DNA of 64,000 nt from Burkholderia diffusa (GTDB lineage: Bacteria > Pseudomonadota > Gammaproteobacteria > Burkholderiales > Burkholderiaceae). Positions 51,270 through 59,997 of this stretch are shown here, piece by piece; position 1 is the stretch's first letter, and each line of letters begins with the position of its first letter. The notes beneath the pieces are model-generated. The model did no database searches. It was not told where the DNA came from and was given only the letters and a program-made list of their open reading frames with translations. The position numbers and the translations under genes were made by a program. The stretch is from positions 186,001-250,000 of the forward strand of contig NZ_CABVPN010000003.1 in the NCBI RefSeq assembly GCF_902499115.1, written 5' to 3'.

Positions 51270-52856
51270 TTACAGGTTCGGCGACAGCGCGAGCGCGTTC
51301 GTCAGGTCGCCCATCGGCTGCGCGCCGTTCGCCTTCAGCGCGTCGTCGCGCTGCTGCAGGCCCGCGAGGCGCGGCAGCGAGAAGCGACGCGTGATGAAGC
51401 GCAGGATCGAACCCGTGTCGTACTGCGTATGGTCCACGAAACCCTTCTTCGCGAACGGCGACACGATCAGCGCCGGAATGCGGGTGCCGGGGCCCCAGCG
51501 ATCGCCGCTCGGCGGCGCTGCGTGATCCCAGAAGCCGCCGTTTTCGTCGTACGTGACGACCACGACCATGTTCTTCCACTGCGGGCTGGCCTGCAGGTGC
51601 GCGATCACGTCCGCGATGTGCTGATCGCCGGAGGTGACGTCCGTGTACCCCGGGTGCTCGTTCAGGTTGCCCTGCGGCTTGTAGAACGTAACTTGCGGCA
51701 GCGTGCCCGCGTCGATCGCCTTGATGAAGTCCGCGCCGTTCGCGCCGCCGTCGAGCAGGTGCTGCGCGCGGCTCGCGGTGCCCGGTGCCTGGTTCGCGTA
51801 GTAGTTGAACGGCTGATGGTGCGGCTGGAAGTTCGGCGTCGAGAGGTCGGCGCCGTAGATCACGTTCGACGTGCCGTTCTGGCTCGCCTGCAGCGCCTGG
51901 CCCCATGCGCCGCTATACCATGCCCACGACACGTTTGCATTGGTCATCAGGTCGCCGATGTTGGTCGCCGTCTGCGGCGGCATCGTCGAAGGATTGGCCG
52001 GGTCGGCGAGCAGCGGGTCGCCGCCCGTGGCCGCCTTGTTACCGCTCGGCTGGTACGCCGGCTGCATCGTGTTGACACCGTAGAAGTCCGGCGTCAGTGC
52101 GCCGTCGTTGACGAACTTCGGCGGGCCGCTCAGCGCCGAGGCCGGCGAGTTCGCGGCGACTGCGAGCGACTTGCCGTCGGCGTTCAGGACTGCGATCTTG
52201 CCGGCCGCCGGACTCTTGTCGGCGTTCGCGTAGAACGGCGCGCACGCGCAGATCAGGTACTGGTGGTTCAGGAACGAGCCGCCGAACGCGCCCATGAAGA
52301 AGTTGTCGGCCAGCACGTATTGCTGCGCGATCTTCCACAGCGGCAGCTTCGACGGATCCGGCGTGTAGTGGCCCATCGTCAGGCCGCCCGCATCGGTCCA
52401 TGCGGCATACATGTCGTTCTTGCCGCCGTCGATCTGCATCTGGTCCTGGTAGAAGCGGTGCACGATGTCGCGCGTCGCGATGCTCATCGACTGGTTGAAG
52501 CCGTTGGGATCGTCGATCGCGAACGGTGCGTTCGGCAGGTTCGCCGTCATCGCTTCGGTGACCGCGGGCGTGATGCCGGTTGCGGTCAGGCCACCCCAGA
52601 CCTTCGGCAGCGTCGCCATCGTCGAGCCGTCGCGATCCTTCTGCACCGAGTTCGCAGCCGTTGCGTTCTGCAGACCGTTCGCGCCCGGGAAGTTGCCGTA
52701 GAGGTTGTCGAAGCTGCGGTTTTCCGCGTAGATCACGACGACGTTCTTGACGGCCGACAGGCCTTGCTGCGTGACATCGTCGCCGCCGCAGGCGGTCAGG
52801 CTGAGCGCGGCCGCGAGGGCGATCGGCGTGTAGCGAATCCAGGCGTGCTTCTTCAT
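51270..52856 (-). CDS. AcpA-like acid phosphatase/phosphoesterase lipoprotein
   Basis: This is a 528-residue phosphoesterase-family (PF04185 type) enzyme. It has a lipoprotein signal (LAAALSLTACGG, Cys23), then KNVVVIYAENRSFDNLYGNFPGANGLQ, the metal and nucleophile region shared by AcpA and phospholipase C-type enzymes. Downstream are VVVVTYDENGGFWDHAAPPSGDRWGPGTRIPALIVSPFAKKGFVDHTQYD and ILRFITRRF. ATG 52856 gives the signal peptide directly. It should hydrolyse phosphomonoesters at the cell surface or periplasm; phospholipase activity is possible. It is divergent from the cytochrome peroxidase gene. Confidence 0.88.
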   Translation of the reverse strand: MKKHAWIRYTPIALAAALSLTACGGDDVTQQGLSAVKNVVVIYAENRSFDNLYGNFPGANGLQNATAANSVQKDRDGSTMATLPKVWGGLTATGITPAVTEAMTANLPNAPFAIDDPNGFNQSMSIATRDIVHRFYQDQMQIDGGKNDMYAAWTDAGGLTMGHYTPDPSKLPLWKIAQQYVLADNFFMGAFGGSFLNHQYLICACAPFYANADKSPAAGKIAVLNADGKSLAVAANSPASALSGPPKFVNDGALTPDFYGVNTMQPAYQPSGNKAATGGDPLLADPANPSTMPPQTATNIGDLMTNANVSWAWYSGAWGQALQASQNGTSNVIYGADLSTPNFQPHHQPFNYYANQAPGTASRAQHLLDGGANGADFIKAIDAGTLPQVTFYKPQGNLNEHPGYTDVTSGDQHIADVIAHLQASPQWKNMVVVVTYDENGGFWDHAAPPSGDRWGPGTRIPALIVSPFAKKGFVDHTQYDTGSILRFITRRFSLPRLAGLQQRDDALKANGAQPMGDLTNALALSPNL

Positions 52857-53079
52857 GCGATGTTCTCTCTCTTTCGTCGTTTGTCGCGTGTGGGAACCGG
52901 GTTGGCGTCGGGCCGGCGCAGGAACCACGGGGCACCAACCGGCTGCGCGCATTATCTGAAACCCGTTTGACAGCCGGGTGTAGGGGCGCTTTCAATTGAC
53001 TGTCGGTCGAACGTCATGCACCGGTCACGGAACTGACATAAGCTCCGGCCGATTGCCCACCGCTACAAGAAGAACGACG

Positions 53080-54438
53080 ATGCACAGCCTTCTGAAATCC
53101 TTCGCGTTCGCGCGATCGTTGATCCCCGCCGCGGCGACGCTCGCGCTGATGGGCGGGCTCGCGCCGCTCGCCGGCTGCGATGCGCGGCCCGGTGCGAACG
53201 CGCAGGCGGTCTCCGTCGTGTCGGCGGCACAAGCCGCCCCGGCCGCCCCGGCCACCCCGGCGGTCGCGCCGGCCAGCCAGCCGCAGACACGCGCGCAGGT
53301 ATTCGAGGGCGTGAAGCAGATGACGGCGCTCGGCAAGCAGTTGTTCTTCGATCCGTCGCTGTCCGGCTCCGGCAAGCTCGCATGCGCGTCGTGTCATAGC
53401 GCCGAGCATGCGTTCGGTCCGCCGAACGCGCTGTCGGTGCAGCTCGGCGGCGACGACATGCATCGCATGGGCTTTCGCGCGGTGCCGTCGCTGAAGTACG
53501 TGCGCGGCATTCCGCCATTCACCGAGCACTTCCACGATTCGCCCGACGAAGGCGACGAAAGCATCGATGCAGGCCCGACCGGTGGATTGACCTGGGACGG
53601 TCGCGTCGACACGCGCGATGCGCAGGCGCGTATTCCCCTCACGTCGCCATTCGAGATGAGCAGCTCGCCGGCGCGGGTCGCGAAGGCGGTGCGTGCCGCG
53701 CCCTATGCCGACGCGTTCCGCAAGGCATTCGGCGATCGGGTCCTCGGCGACGACCAGGCGACGTTCGGCGCGGTGCTGCGTGCGCTCGACGCATTCCAGC
53801 AGCAGCCGGCATTGTTCGATCCGTACACGAGCAAGTACGACGCGTATCTGGCCGGCCACGCGCAACTCACGCCCGCCGAGTTGCACGGGCTGCAGCTGTT
53901 CAACGACGAGAAGAAGGGCAACTGCGCGAGCTGTCACGTGAGCCAGCGCACGCTCGAAGGGGGGCCGCCGCAGTTCAGCGATTTCGGCCTGATCGCGATC
54001 GCTGTGCCGCGCAACCGCGCGCTGCCGGTCAATCGCGATCCGCGCTTCCACGATCTCGGCGCGTGCGGCCCCGAGCGCACTGACCTGAAGGGCCGCGACG
54101 AATTCTGCGGGCTGTTCCGCACACCGTCGCTGCGCAACGTCGCGTTGCGCAAGACGTTCTTCCACAACGGCGTGTATCACTCGCTCGAGGACGTGATGCG
54201 CTTCTATGTCGAGCGCGACATCCATCCCGAGAAGTTCTATCCGGTCGTGCACGGCAAGGTGCAGGTGTATGACGACCTGCCGAAGCGCTACTGGCCGAAC
54301 ATCAACCGCGAGCCGCCGTTCGACCGCAAGCGCGGCGACGCCCCCGCGCTGAACGCGGCCGAGATCAAGGACGTGATCGCGTTCCTGAACACGCTGACCG
54401 ACGGATATCAACCGGCGGCCACGTCGGCCGCGCGCTAG
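53080..54438 (+). CDS. Di-heme cytochrome c peroxidase (MauG/CcpA family)
   Basis: This is a 452-residue exported protein with a probable lipobox (LAPLAGC, Cys33) and an Ala/Pro linker. It has two heme c motifs, CASCH at 102-106 and CASCH at 282-286, the spacing expected for bacterial di-heme peroxidases. The family segments LGKQLFFDPSLSGSGKLACASCH, GLTWDGRVDT and LFRTPSLRNVALRKTFFHNGVYHSLEDVM are present. It should reduce H2O2 with electrons from a c-type carrier, or carry out a MauG-like oxidation. ATG 53080 is supported by AAGAAGA upstream and starts the signal peptide. Confidence 0.92.
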   Translation: MHSLLKSFAFARSLIPAAATLALMGGLAPLAGCDARPGANAQAVSVVSAAQAAPAAPATPAVAPASQPQTRAQVFEGVKQMTALGKQLFFDPSLSGSGKLACASCHSAEHAFGPPNALSVQLGGDDMHRMGFRAVPSLKYVRGIPPFTEHFHDSPDEGDESIDAGPTGGLTWDGRVDTRDAQARIPLTSPFEMSSSPARVAKAVRAAPYADAFRKAFGDRVLGDDQATFGAVLRALDAFQQQPALFDPYTSKYDAYLAGHAQLTPAELHGLQLFNDEKKGNCASCHVSQRTLEGGPPQFSDFGLIAIAVPRNRALPVNRDPRFHDLGACGPERTDLKGRDEFCGLFRTPSLRNVALRKTFFHNGVYHSLEDVMRFYVERDIHPEKFYPVVHGKVQVYDDLPKRYWPNINREPPFDRKRGDAPALNAAEIKDVIAFLNTLTDGYQPAATSAAR

Positions 54439-54550
54439 AACACGGGCCTTGCGGCACGCATGCTATGCTCGCTGGCTGACGGGCGTGGCGCGTGCCGGGT
54501 CGCCGGCCGCGCGCCACGCCGTTCGATCGAACATCCAAGGAGAACAACAC

Positions 54551-54937
54551 ATGTCGATGCGTGCATCCCTTTCCGTCGTCACGCGCGTGCTGGCCGGCGC
54601 CGCGTGCGCAGCCGCGATGCTGCCCGCCCACGCGCAAAGCAACCTGGGCTTCCTGAACGACACGCCGCTGACCTACTTCAGCAAGACCGACCGCGCGTCG
54701 CTGGCCAAGGCCGTCGTGCAGGTGCGCGACGAAGGCAAGGACGGCGAGACCACGACGTGGCAGAGCAGCGGCCGCGGCACGCAGATCGACGCGAAGCTCA
54801 CGCCGTCGACGTCCGAGAACGACGGCAAGACCTGCCGCGAAATCGCCACCGACATTACCGCGAAGGGCCAGACGATGACGCTCAAGCCCGTCTACTGCAA
54901 GACCGCCGCGGGCAAGTGGCAGCTGCAGAAGCGCTGA
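54551..54937 (+). CDS. Exported surface-antigen-like small protein
   Basis: This is a 128-residue protein with a signal peptide (LAGAACAAAMLPAHA, cut before QSNLG). The C-terminal part reads TTWQSSGRGTQIDAKLTPS, NDGKTCREIATDITAKGQTMTLKPVYCKTAAGKWQLQKR. This has the W...G..T-x-C-R-E...G...(Y)-x-x-x-C...G-x-W pattern of 17-kDa surface antigen/RT0821-type domains. The two cysteines probably form a disulfide. AAGGAGA lies seven bases before the ATG. It is 11 bases upstream of the Nudix gene, so they are likely co-transcribed. Function unknown. Confidence 0.8.
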   Translation: MSMRASLSVVTRVLAGAACAAAMLPAHAQSNLGFLNDTPLTYFSKTDRASLAKAVVQVRDEGKDGETTTWQSSGRGTQIDAKLTPSTSENDGKTCREIATDITAKGQTMTLKPVYCKTAAGKWQLQKR

Positions 54938-54948
54938 GCGCGCGAGCA

Positions 54949-55419
54949 ATGAAGCGCAGCGGTGCGCGGCGCACGGTATCGTGCGGCGTCGTGATTCTCG
55001 ACGGGGCCGGCCGCGTGTTCCTCGCGCACGCGACGGATACCACGCACTGGGACATCCCGAAGGGGCAGGGCGAGCCCGGCGAGTCACCGGCCGACGCGGC
55101 GCTGCGGGAGTTGCGCGAGGAAACCGGCATCGAACTCGCGGCGGCGCGGCTGCTCGATCTCGGCCGCTTCGCATATCGTCACGACAAGGACCTGCACCTG
55201 TTCGCGGTGCGGGTCGCGGACGACGAGATCGATCCCGCGCACTGCACGTGCACGTCGATGTTCCCGAGCCGTCGCGACGGCTCGCCGATTCCCGAGATGG
55301 ACGCGTATCGCTGGACCGCGCCCGGCGACGTCGACGCATATGCGAGCCGCAGCCTCGCGCGGTTGTTTCGCACGACGCTGTCGCTCGCGGATCTGCACCG
55401 GCGACTGGCGGGCGCGTGA
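54949..55419 (+). CDS. Nudix hydrolase
   Basis: This is a 156-residue protein. The Nudix box is complete: GQGEPGESPADAAL followed by RELREETGI (G-x5-E-x7-R-E-U-x-E-E-x-G-U). The fold start (TVSCGVVILDGAGRVFLAHA, then WDIPKG) is typical. The substrate, probably a nucleoside diphosphate derivative, cannot be read from sequence. Neighbouring residues suggest the diadenosine/NTP-type small Nudix class. ATG 54949 is only 11 bases after the preceding stop. Confidence 0.92.
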   Translation: MKRSGARRTVSCGVVILDGAGRVFLAHATDTTHWDIPKGQGEPGESPADAALRELREETGIELAAARLLDLGRFAYRHDKDLHLFAVRVADDEIDPAHCTCTSMFPSRRDGSPIPEMDAYRWTAPGDVDAYASRSLARLFRTTLSLADLHRRLAGA

Positions 55420-55456
55420 GCGCTGCCGCGTCGATTCCGACGATCCCGCGCGCGCA

Positions 55457-55487
55457 ATAAAAAACCGGCCCGAAGGCCGGTTTTTTT
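55457..55487. terminator. Bidirectional intrinsic terminator (Nudix / glnS)
   Basis: Stem ACCGGCC / GGCCGGT with a CGAA loop is flanked by A6 on the left and T7 on the right (55459-55487). It can end both the Nudix transcript (plus) and the glnS transcript (minus). Confidence 0.9.
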
Positions 55488-55538
55488 ATCGCTACGCGAC
55501 GCCGGCCCGGAGCCGCGCGCCGTGCATGGAGCAGGCCG

Positions 55539-57248
55539 TCAGGCCGGCTTGCCCCAGCTGTCACGCAGCCCGACGATCCGGTTGAACACGGGCTTGCCCG
55601 GTTTCGAATCGACGCGGTCGGCGACGAAATAGCCGTGACGCTCGAACTGGAGGCGCGTTTCCGGCGCAACGTCGCCGGCGCCTGGTTCGACGTAGGCCTG
55701 CGTGACCTTCTTCGAATCCGGATTCAGCGCCTCGAGGAAGTTCGCACCGCCCGCGTCCGGATGCGGCTCCTTGAACAGCCGGTCGTAGATCCGGACTTCG
55801 GCCGCCTGCGCATGCTTCACGCTGACCCAGTGGATGTTGCCCTTGACCTTGTAGGTGTTCGCGCCTTCGGTGCCCGACTTGCTGTCCGGGAAATAGTTGC
55901 AGTGCACGGCCGTCACGTTGCCGTCGGCGTCCTTGTCGAAGCCCGTGCACTCGATCACGTAGCCGTAGCGCAGGCGCACCTTGTTGCCCGGGAACAGGCG
56001 GAAATAACCCTTCGGCGGGTTCTCGACGAAGTCCTCGCGTTCGATCCACAGCTCGCGCGAGATCGGGAACGTGCGCACGCCGCGCTCCGGGTGATGCGGA
56101 TGCACGGGCGCCGTGCACGCTTCTTCCTGGCCTTCCGGATAGTTGTCGATCACGAGCTTCAGCGGATCGAGCACCGCGACCGTACGCGCCGCCTTGTCGT
56201 CGAGGTCGTCGCGCAGCGCGCCTTCGAAGATGCTCATGTCGATCCACGAATCGATCTTCGTCACGCCGATCCGCTCGCAGAACAAGTGGATGCTCTCCGG
56301 CGTGAAGCCGCGGCGTCGCACGCCGACGATCGTCGGCATGCGCGGGTCGTCCCAGCCGTCGACGTGGCCTTCGGTGACGAGCTGCAGCAGCTTGCGCTTG
56401 CTGGTGATCGCGTACGTGAGGTTCAGCCGCGAGAATTCGATTTGCTGCGGCAGCGGGCGCGTGAACACGCCGGCTTCCGCGAGTTCGTTCAGCACCCAGT
56501 CGTACAGCGGGCGGTGATCCTCGAACTCGAGTGTGCACAGCGAATGCGTGATGCCTTCGAGCGCATCCGAGATGCAGTGCGTGTAGTCGTACATCGGATA
56601 CACGCACCACGCGTCGCCGGTGCGGTAGTGGTGCGCGTAGCGGATCCGGTAGATCACCGGATCGCGCATGTTCATGTTCGGCGAAGCCATGTCGATCTTC
56701 GCGCGCAGCACGTGCTCGCCTTCCTTGAACTCGCCGGCCTTCATGCGGCGGAACAGGTCGAGGTTTTCCTCGGGCGAACGGTCGCGGAACGGCGACGGCT
56801 TGCCGCCTTCGGTCAGCGAGCCGCGGTTCGCGCGCATTTCCTCGGCGCTCTGGCTGTCGACGTATGCCTTGCCGCGCTGGATCAGCAACTCGGCGAATTC
56901 GTACAGCTTGTCGTAGTAGTCGCTCGCGAAATACTGGTGATCGACCGCATCCTTGCGCCAGTCGAAGCCGAGCCAGCGGACCGCGTCGACGATCGAGTCG
57001 ACGTACTCGACGCTTTCCTTTTCCGGGTTCGTGTCGTCGAAGCGCAGGTGGCACACGCCGCCGTAGTCGCGCGCGACGCTGAAGTTCAGGCAGATGCTCT
57101 TGGCATGGCCGATGTGCAGATAGCCGTTCGGCTCGGGCGGAAAGCGCGTCTCGACGCGGCCGCCCCATTTGCCGGTGCGGTTGTCGTCGTCGATGATGTT
57201 GCGGATGAAATTGGAAGCCGCGGGGGCGTCGTTGCGTTCGGTGCTCAT
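55539..57248 (-). CDS. glnS: Glutaminyl-tRNA synthetase
   Basis: This 569-residue class I synthetase charges tRNA-Gln with glutamine. It has the HIGH motif ([18 protein letters not shown] at 45-48), the GlnRS-type KMSKS equivalent ([10 protein letters not shown]), and the anticodon-binding beta-barrels in the C-terminal third. Length agrees with the E. coli enzyme (about 554 residues). ATG 57248 ([19 protein letters not shown]) is chosen by homology; the upstream frame is not protein-like. It is monocistronic and ends before the bidirectional terminator. Confidence 0.97.
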   Translation of the reverse strand: MSTERNDAPAASNFIRNIIDDDNRTGKWGGRVETRFPPEPNGYLHIGHAKSICLNFSVARDYGGVCHLRFDDTNPEKESVEYVDSIVDAVRWLGFDWRKDAVDHQYFASDYYDKLYEFAELLIQRGKAYVDSQSAEEMRANRGSLTEGGKPSPFRDRSPEENLDLFRRMKAGEFKEGEHVLRAKIDMASPNMNMRDPVIYRIRYAHHYRTGDAWCVYPMYDYTHCISDALEGITHSLCTLEFEDHRPLYDWVLNELAEAGVFTRPLPQQIEFSRLNLTYAITSKRKLLQLVTEGHVDGWDDPRMPTIVGVRRRGFTPESIHLFCERIGVTKIDSWIDMSIFEGALRDDLDDKAARTVAVLDPLKLVIDNYPEGQEEACTAPVHPHHPERGVRTFPISRELWIEREDFVENPPKGYFRLFPGNKVRLRYGYVIECTGFDKDADGNVTAVHCNYFPDSKSGTEGANTYKVKGNIHWVSVKHAQAAEVRIYDRLFKEPHPDAGGANFLEALNPDSKKVTQAYVEPGAGDVAPETRLQFERHGYFVADRVDSKPGKPVFNRIVGLRDSWGKPA

Positions 57249-57410
57249 GCGGTTGGCGTCAGGTTGTGTCGGCGCGTCGCGCCGGGGTAATCCCGCAATT
57301 CTACCTGACCGGGGTCCGTCCCGCGCGGGTTGCGCCACCGGGCGGGCGGTTCGCGGCGCGGAACCGCAATATCTCGATTGTGTGTCGGCTGTAACACGAC
57401 GTAAATCGGA

Positions 57411-57440
57411 TTGCCCGGCGCATTCGGCTTTTCCTATGAT
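57411..57440 (+). promoter_or_regulatory. Candidate sigma-70 promoter of the glycine-zipper lipoprotein gene
   Basis: TTGCCC (57411-57416) and TATGAT (57435-57440) are 18 bases apart, about 60 bases upstream of the ATG, in the divergent spacer with glnS. Confidence 0.5.
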
Positions 57441-57501
57441 GGCTTTTACCGATTCAATGCCGCCATTCGTATTTTTTGCTGGCGGGAGGACACCAACAAT
57501 C

Positions 57502-57711
57502 ATGATGAAGAAGACCACTTTTCTCGTTCGTACCGCGGTAATCGTCGCGGCCCTGTCGCAGCTCGGCGCATGCGCGATGACGACGACGCAGCGTAATGCA
57601 GGTATCGGCGCGGCCGCGGGCGGCGCGCTGGGCTACCTGATCACGGGCGGCCCGGTCGGCACGGTTGCCGGCGCCGCGGCGGGTGGCCTGGTCGGCGCCG
57701 GCGTGCGCTGA
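57502..57711 (+). CDS. Glycine-zipper (OsmB-like) small lipoprotein
   Basis: This is a 69-residue protein. The lipobox is LGAC (Cys25) after AVIVAALSQ. The rest is a glycine-zipper hairpin ([38 protein letters not shown]), as in OsmB and other YMGG/2TM-glycine-zipper outer-membrane lipoproteins. GGGAGGA lies 11 bases before ATG 57502; the next ATG at 57505 is the alternative. Role in envelope stability is inferred from the family. Confidence 0.85.
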   Translation: MMKKTTFLVRTAVIVAALSQLGACAMTTTQRNAGIGAAAGGALGYLITGGPVGTVAGAAAGGLVGAGVR

Positions 57712-57883
57712 TCGAAGCCGGCGCGCGTGAGCGCCGGCTGGTCGTGACGGTATTGCCGCAGCGTCACGGCCCGTTTCTGCTTCGCACATCCATTCCGCGA
57801 TTCGACAGGCAGCATCAGGGAGGAGCGGGTGTGCGACACTTCGTCGACGTTACATAACGACTTCATTCGTCGACGAACCATCC

Positions 57884-58432
57884 ATGAGCGATTCTCTTGT
57901 TTTCGTGCTGCCGGGCTACGGCAACTCCGGTCCGCTCCACTGGCAAAGCCGTTGGGAGCGCGCCGACGCGCGTTTCGTGCGCGTCGCGATGCCCGACTGG
58001 AACAGTGCGTTCCGCAACGCCTGGTGTCTCGCGCTCGACCGCTCGATCGAGACCGCACCGGGCCCCGTGACGATCGCCGCGCACAGCCTCGGCACGTTGA
58101 CCACCGCGTGGTGGGCGACGCGCTACGCGCGGCCGGCCGCGCTCGCGAAGGTGCGCGGTGCGTTGCTCGTCGCGTTGCCCGATCCGGCCGGGCGGGCGTT
58201 TCCGGCCGACGCGCACGGCTTCGGACCGGTGCCGCATGAGCGGCTGTCGTTTCCGACCTGCGTGGTTGCAAGCAGCGACGATCCGTACGGCTCGATCGCG
58301 TTCGCGCGCGGCTGCGCGGATGCGTGGGGCAGCGCCTTCCATGACCTGGGCCCGCGCGGCCACATCAACGCGGACAGCGGACTCGGCGACTGGCCCGACG
58401 CGCGAGGCTGGCTCGATGCGCTCGCGCGCTAG
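57884..58432 (+). CDS. RBBP9/YdeN-family alpha/beta hydrolase
   Basis: This is a 182-residue serine hydrolase. It has the oxyanion segment VLPGYGNSGPLHWQSRWE, the nucleophile elbow AAHSLGTLT (Ser about 68), the acid Asp in ASSDDPYGS and the His in GPRGHINADSGLGDWPDG-like sequence (His about 165). All members of this compact RBBP9 class have this layout. The substrate is unknown. It stands alone between the lipoprotein gene and the convergent CoA-transferase gene. Confidence 0.9.
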   Translation: MSDSLVFVLPGYGNSGPLHWQSRWERADARFVRVAMPDWNSAFRNAWCLALDRSIETAPGPVTIAAHSLGTLTTAWWATRYARPAALAKVRGALLVALPDPAGRAFPADAHGFGPVPHERLSFPTCVVASSDDPYGSIAFARGCADAWGSAFHDLGPRGHINADSGLGDWPDARGWLDALAR

Positions 58433-58433
58433 T

Positions 58434-58448
58434 GGTTAGCTGCTAACC
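58434..58448. promoter_or_regulatory. Perfect 15-bp palindrome of unknown role
   Basis: GGTTAGC-T-GCTAACC begins two bases after the hydrolase stop, between convergent genes. It could be a short terminator stem (GGTTA-GCTGC-TAACC) or a protein site. Confidence 0.4.
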
Positions 58449-58537
58449 GCCGGTCCATCGAGCCGTCAGCGTCCGCCAGCGCTCGGGCACGCCGCGTGCC
58501 CCCGGAAGACGCTGCGGCGCACTCGTCCCGGGTCGGT

Positions 58538-59758
58538 TCAGATCGCCTGTTTCGCCTTCAGCGCCGCAATCCGAGCCTCGTCGTAGCCGAGCATGTCGCG
58601 CAGTACGTCTTCCGTCTGCGCGCCGAGCAGCGGCGGGGCGGTGCGCGCATCGGGCGGCGTCGCGCTCATCCGGATCGGATTGCGCACGAGCTTCACGTCC
58701 GCGCCGCACGGGTGCGGCAGCGACACCTGCATCCCGCGCGCGACCACCTGCTCGTTGTCGAACACCTCGTCGAGCTCGTTGATCGGCCCGCACGGCACGC
58801 CGGCCGCTTCGAGCGCGCCGATCCAGTCTGCCTTGCCGCGCGTCTTCACCATCTCGGCGAGGATCGGCACCAGCGTATCGCGATGGCGCACGCGCGACGG
58901 GTTGGTCGCGAACCGTTCGTCGTCGGCCAGCTCGGGCCGGCCGCCGGCCTCGACGAACTTGCGGAACTGCCCGTCGTTGCCGACCGCGACGATGATCCAG
59001 CCGTCGCTCGTCTGGAACGTCTGGTACGGCACGATGTTCGGGTGCGCGTTGCCCCAGCGCACCGGCGGCTTGCCGCTCGCGAGGAAGTTGGTGTTCATGT
59101 TCGCGAGCAGCGCGACCTGCACGTCGAGCAGCGCCATGTCGATGTACTGGCCTTCGCCCGTCCGGTCGCGGTGCGCAAGCGCGGCGAGTACCGCGATCGT
59201 CGAGTAGAGGCCCGTCGCGAGATCGGCGATCGCGACGCCGGCCTTCTGCGGGCCGCCGCCCGGCTCGCTGTCGCGCTCGCCGGTGATGCTCATGAATCCG
59301 CCGATTCCCTGGACGATGAAGTCGTAGCCCGCGCGGTGCGCGTACGGGCCTGTCTGGCCAAAGCCCGTGACCGAGCAGTAGACGAGATCGGGTTTCACCG
59401 CGCGCAGCGATTCGTAATCGAGCCCGTACTTCTTCAACTGCCCGACCTTGTAGTTCTCGAGCACGACGTCGCTCTGCGCGGCGAGCTCGCGCACGATCTG
59501 CTGGCCTTCCGGCGTCGCGATGTCGACCGTCACCGAGCGCTTGTTGCGGTTCGCCGCGAGATAGTACGCGGCCTCCGCCGTATCGTCGCCGTTCGCGTCC
59601 TTCAGGTACGGCGGCCCCCAGTGGCGCGTGTCGTCGCCGGCGCCGGGGCGCTCGACCTTGATTACGTCCGCGCCGAAGTCGGCGAGCGTCTGCGCGCACC
59701 ACGGGCCCGCGAGCACGCGGGTCAGGTCAAGCACGCGGATATGGCTCAAGGCACCCAT
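58538..59758 (-). CDS. CaiB/BaiF family (class III) CoA transferase
   Basis: This is a 406-residue enzyme. The N-terminal Rossmann-like half is LSHIRVLDLTRVLAGPWCAQTLADFGADVIKVERPGAGDDTR. Then come NKRSVTVDIATPEGQQIVRELAAQSDVVLENYKVG and the catalytic loop region GFMSITGERD...GVAIADLATGLY, where an Asp is the acyl-accepting residue in the family. Class III transferases move CoA between carboxylic acids; the substrate pair is unknown. ATG 59758 (MGALSHIRVL) has AAAGGAGA ten bases upstream. It is divergent from alaS with a 239-base spacer. Confidence 0.93.
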   Translation of the reverse strand: MGALSHIRVLDLTRVLAGPWCAQTLADFGADVIKVERPGAGDDTRHWGPPYLKDANGDDTAEAAYYLAANRNKRSVTVDIATPEGQQIVRELAAQSDVVLENYKVGQLKKYGLDYESLRAVKPDLVYCSVTGFGQTGPYAHRAGYDFIVQGIGGFMSITGERDSEPGGGPQKAGVAIADLATGLYSTIAVLAALAHRDRTGEGQYIDMALLDVQVALLANMNTNFLASGKPPVRWGNAHPNIVPYQTFQTSDGWIIVAVGNDGQFRKFVEAGGRPELADDERFATNPSRVRHRDTLVPILAEMVKTRGKADWIGALEAAGVPCGPINELDEVFDNEQVVARGMQVSLPHPCGADVKLVRNPIRMSATPPDARTAPPLLGAQTEDVLRDMLGYDEARIAALKAKQAI

Positions 59759-59906
59759 CGTCGAATCGTCTCCTTTCATGGCTCGCCTGGCCGGGGCAAG
59801 GCGGATTGGCATGCCGAGCATCTTAAGGCGAATCGGCCGCACGGGTGGCCCAGGCCGGTCGTCCGCCGCGCCGGGCCGCTGCCGTCTGGGGCGCCGGTCT
59901 GTATCG

Positions 59907-59912
59907 TATAAT
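59907..59912 (+). promoter_or_regulatory. Candidate -10 box of the alaS promoter
   Basis: A perfect TATAAT at 59907-59912 in an AT-rich island 86 bases before the alaS ATG. The -35 position (about 59884-59889) is poor, so the boundaries are uncertain. Confidence 0.5.
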
Positions 59913-59997
59913 CGATCGTTTACGATATTTGCCCGCCGTGCGTCCGCGAGGACGGCCGGCGTTTGAAGCCGTCTCAGCCAGACATTCCCCGCACGCC

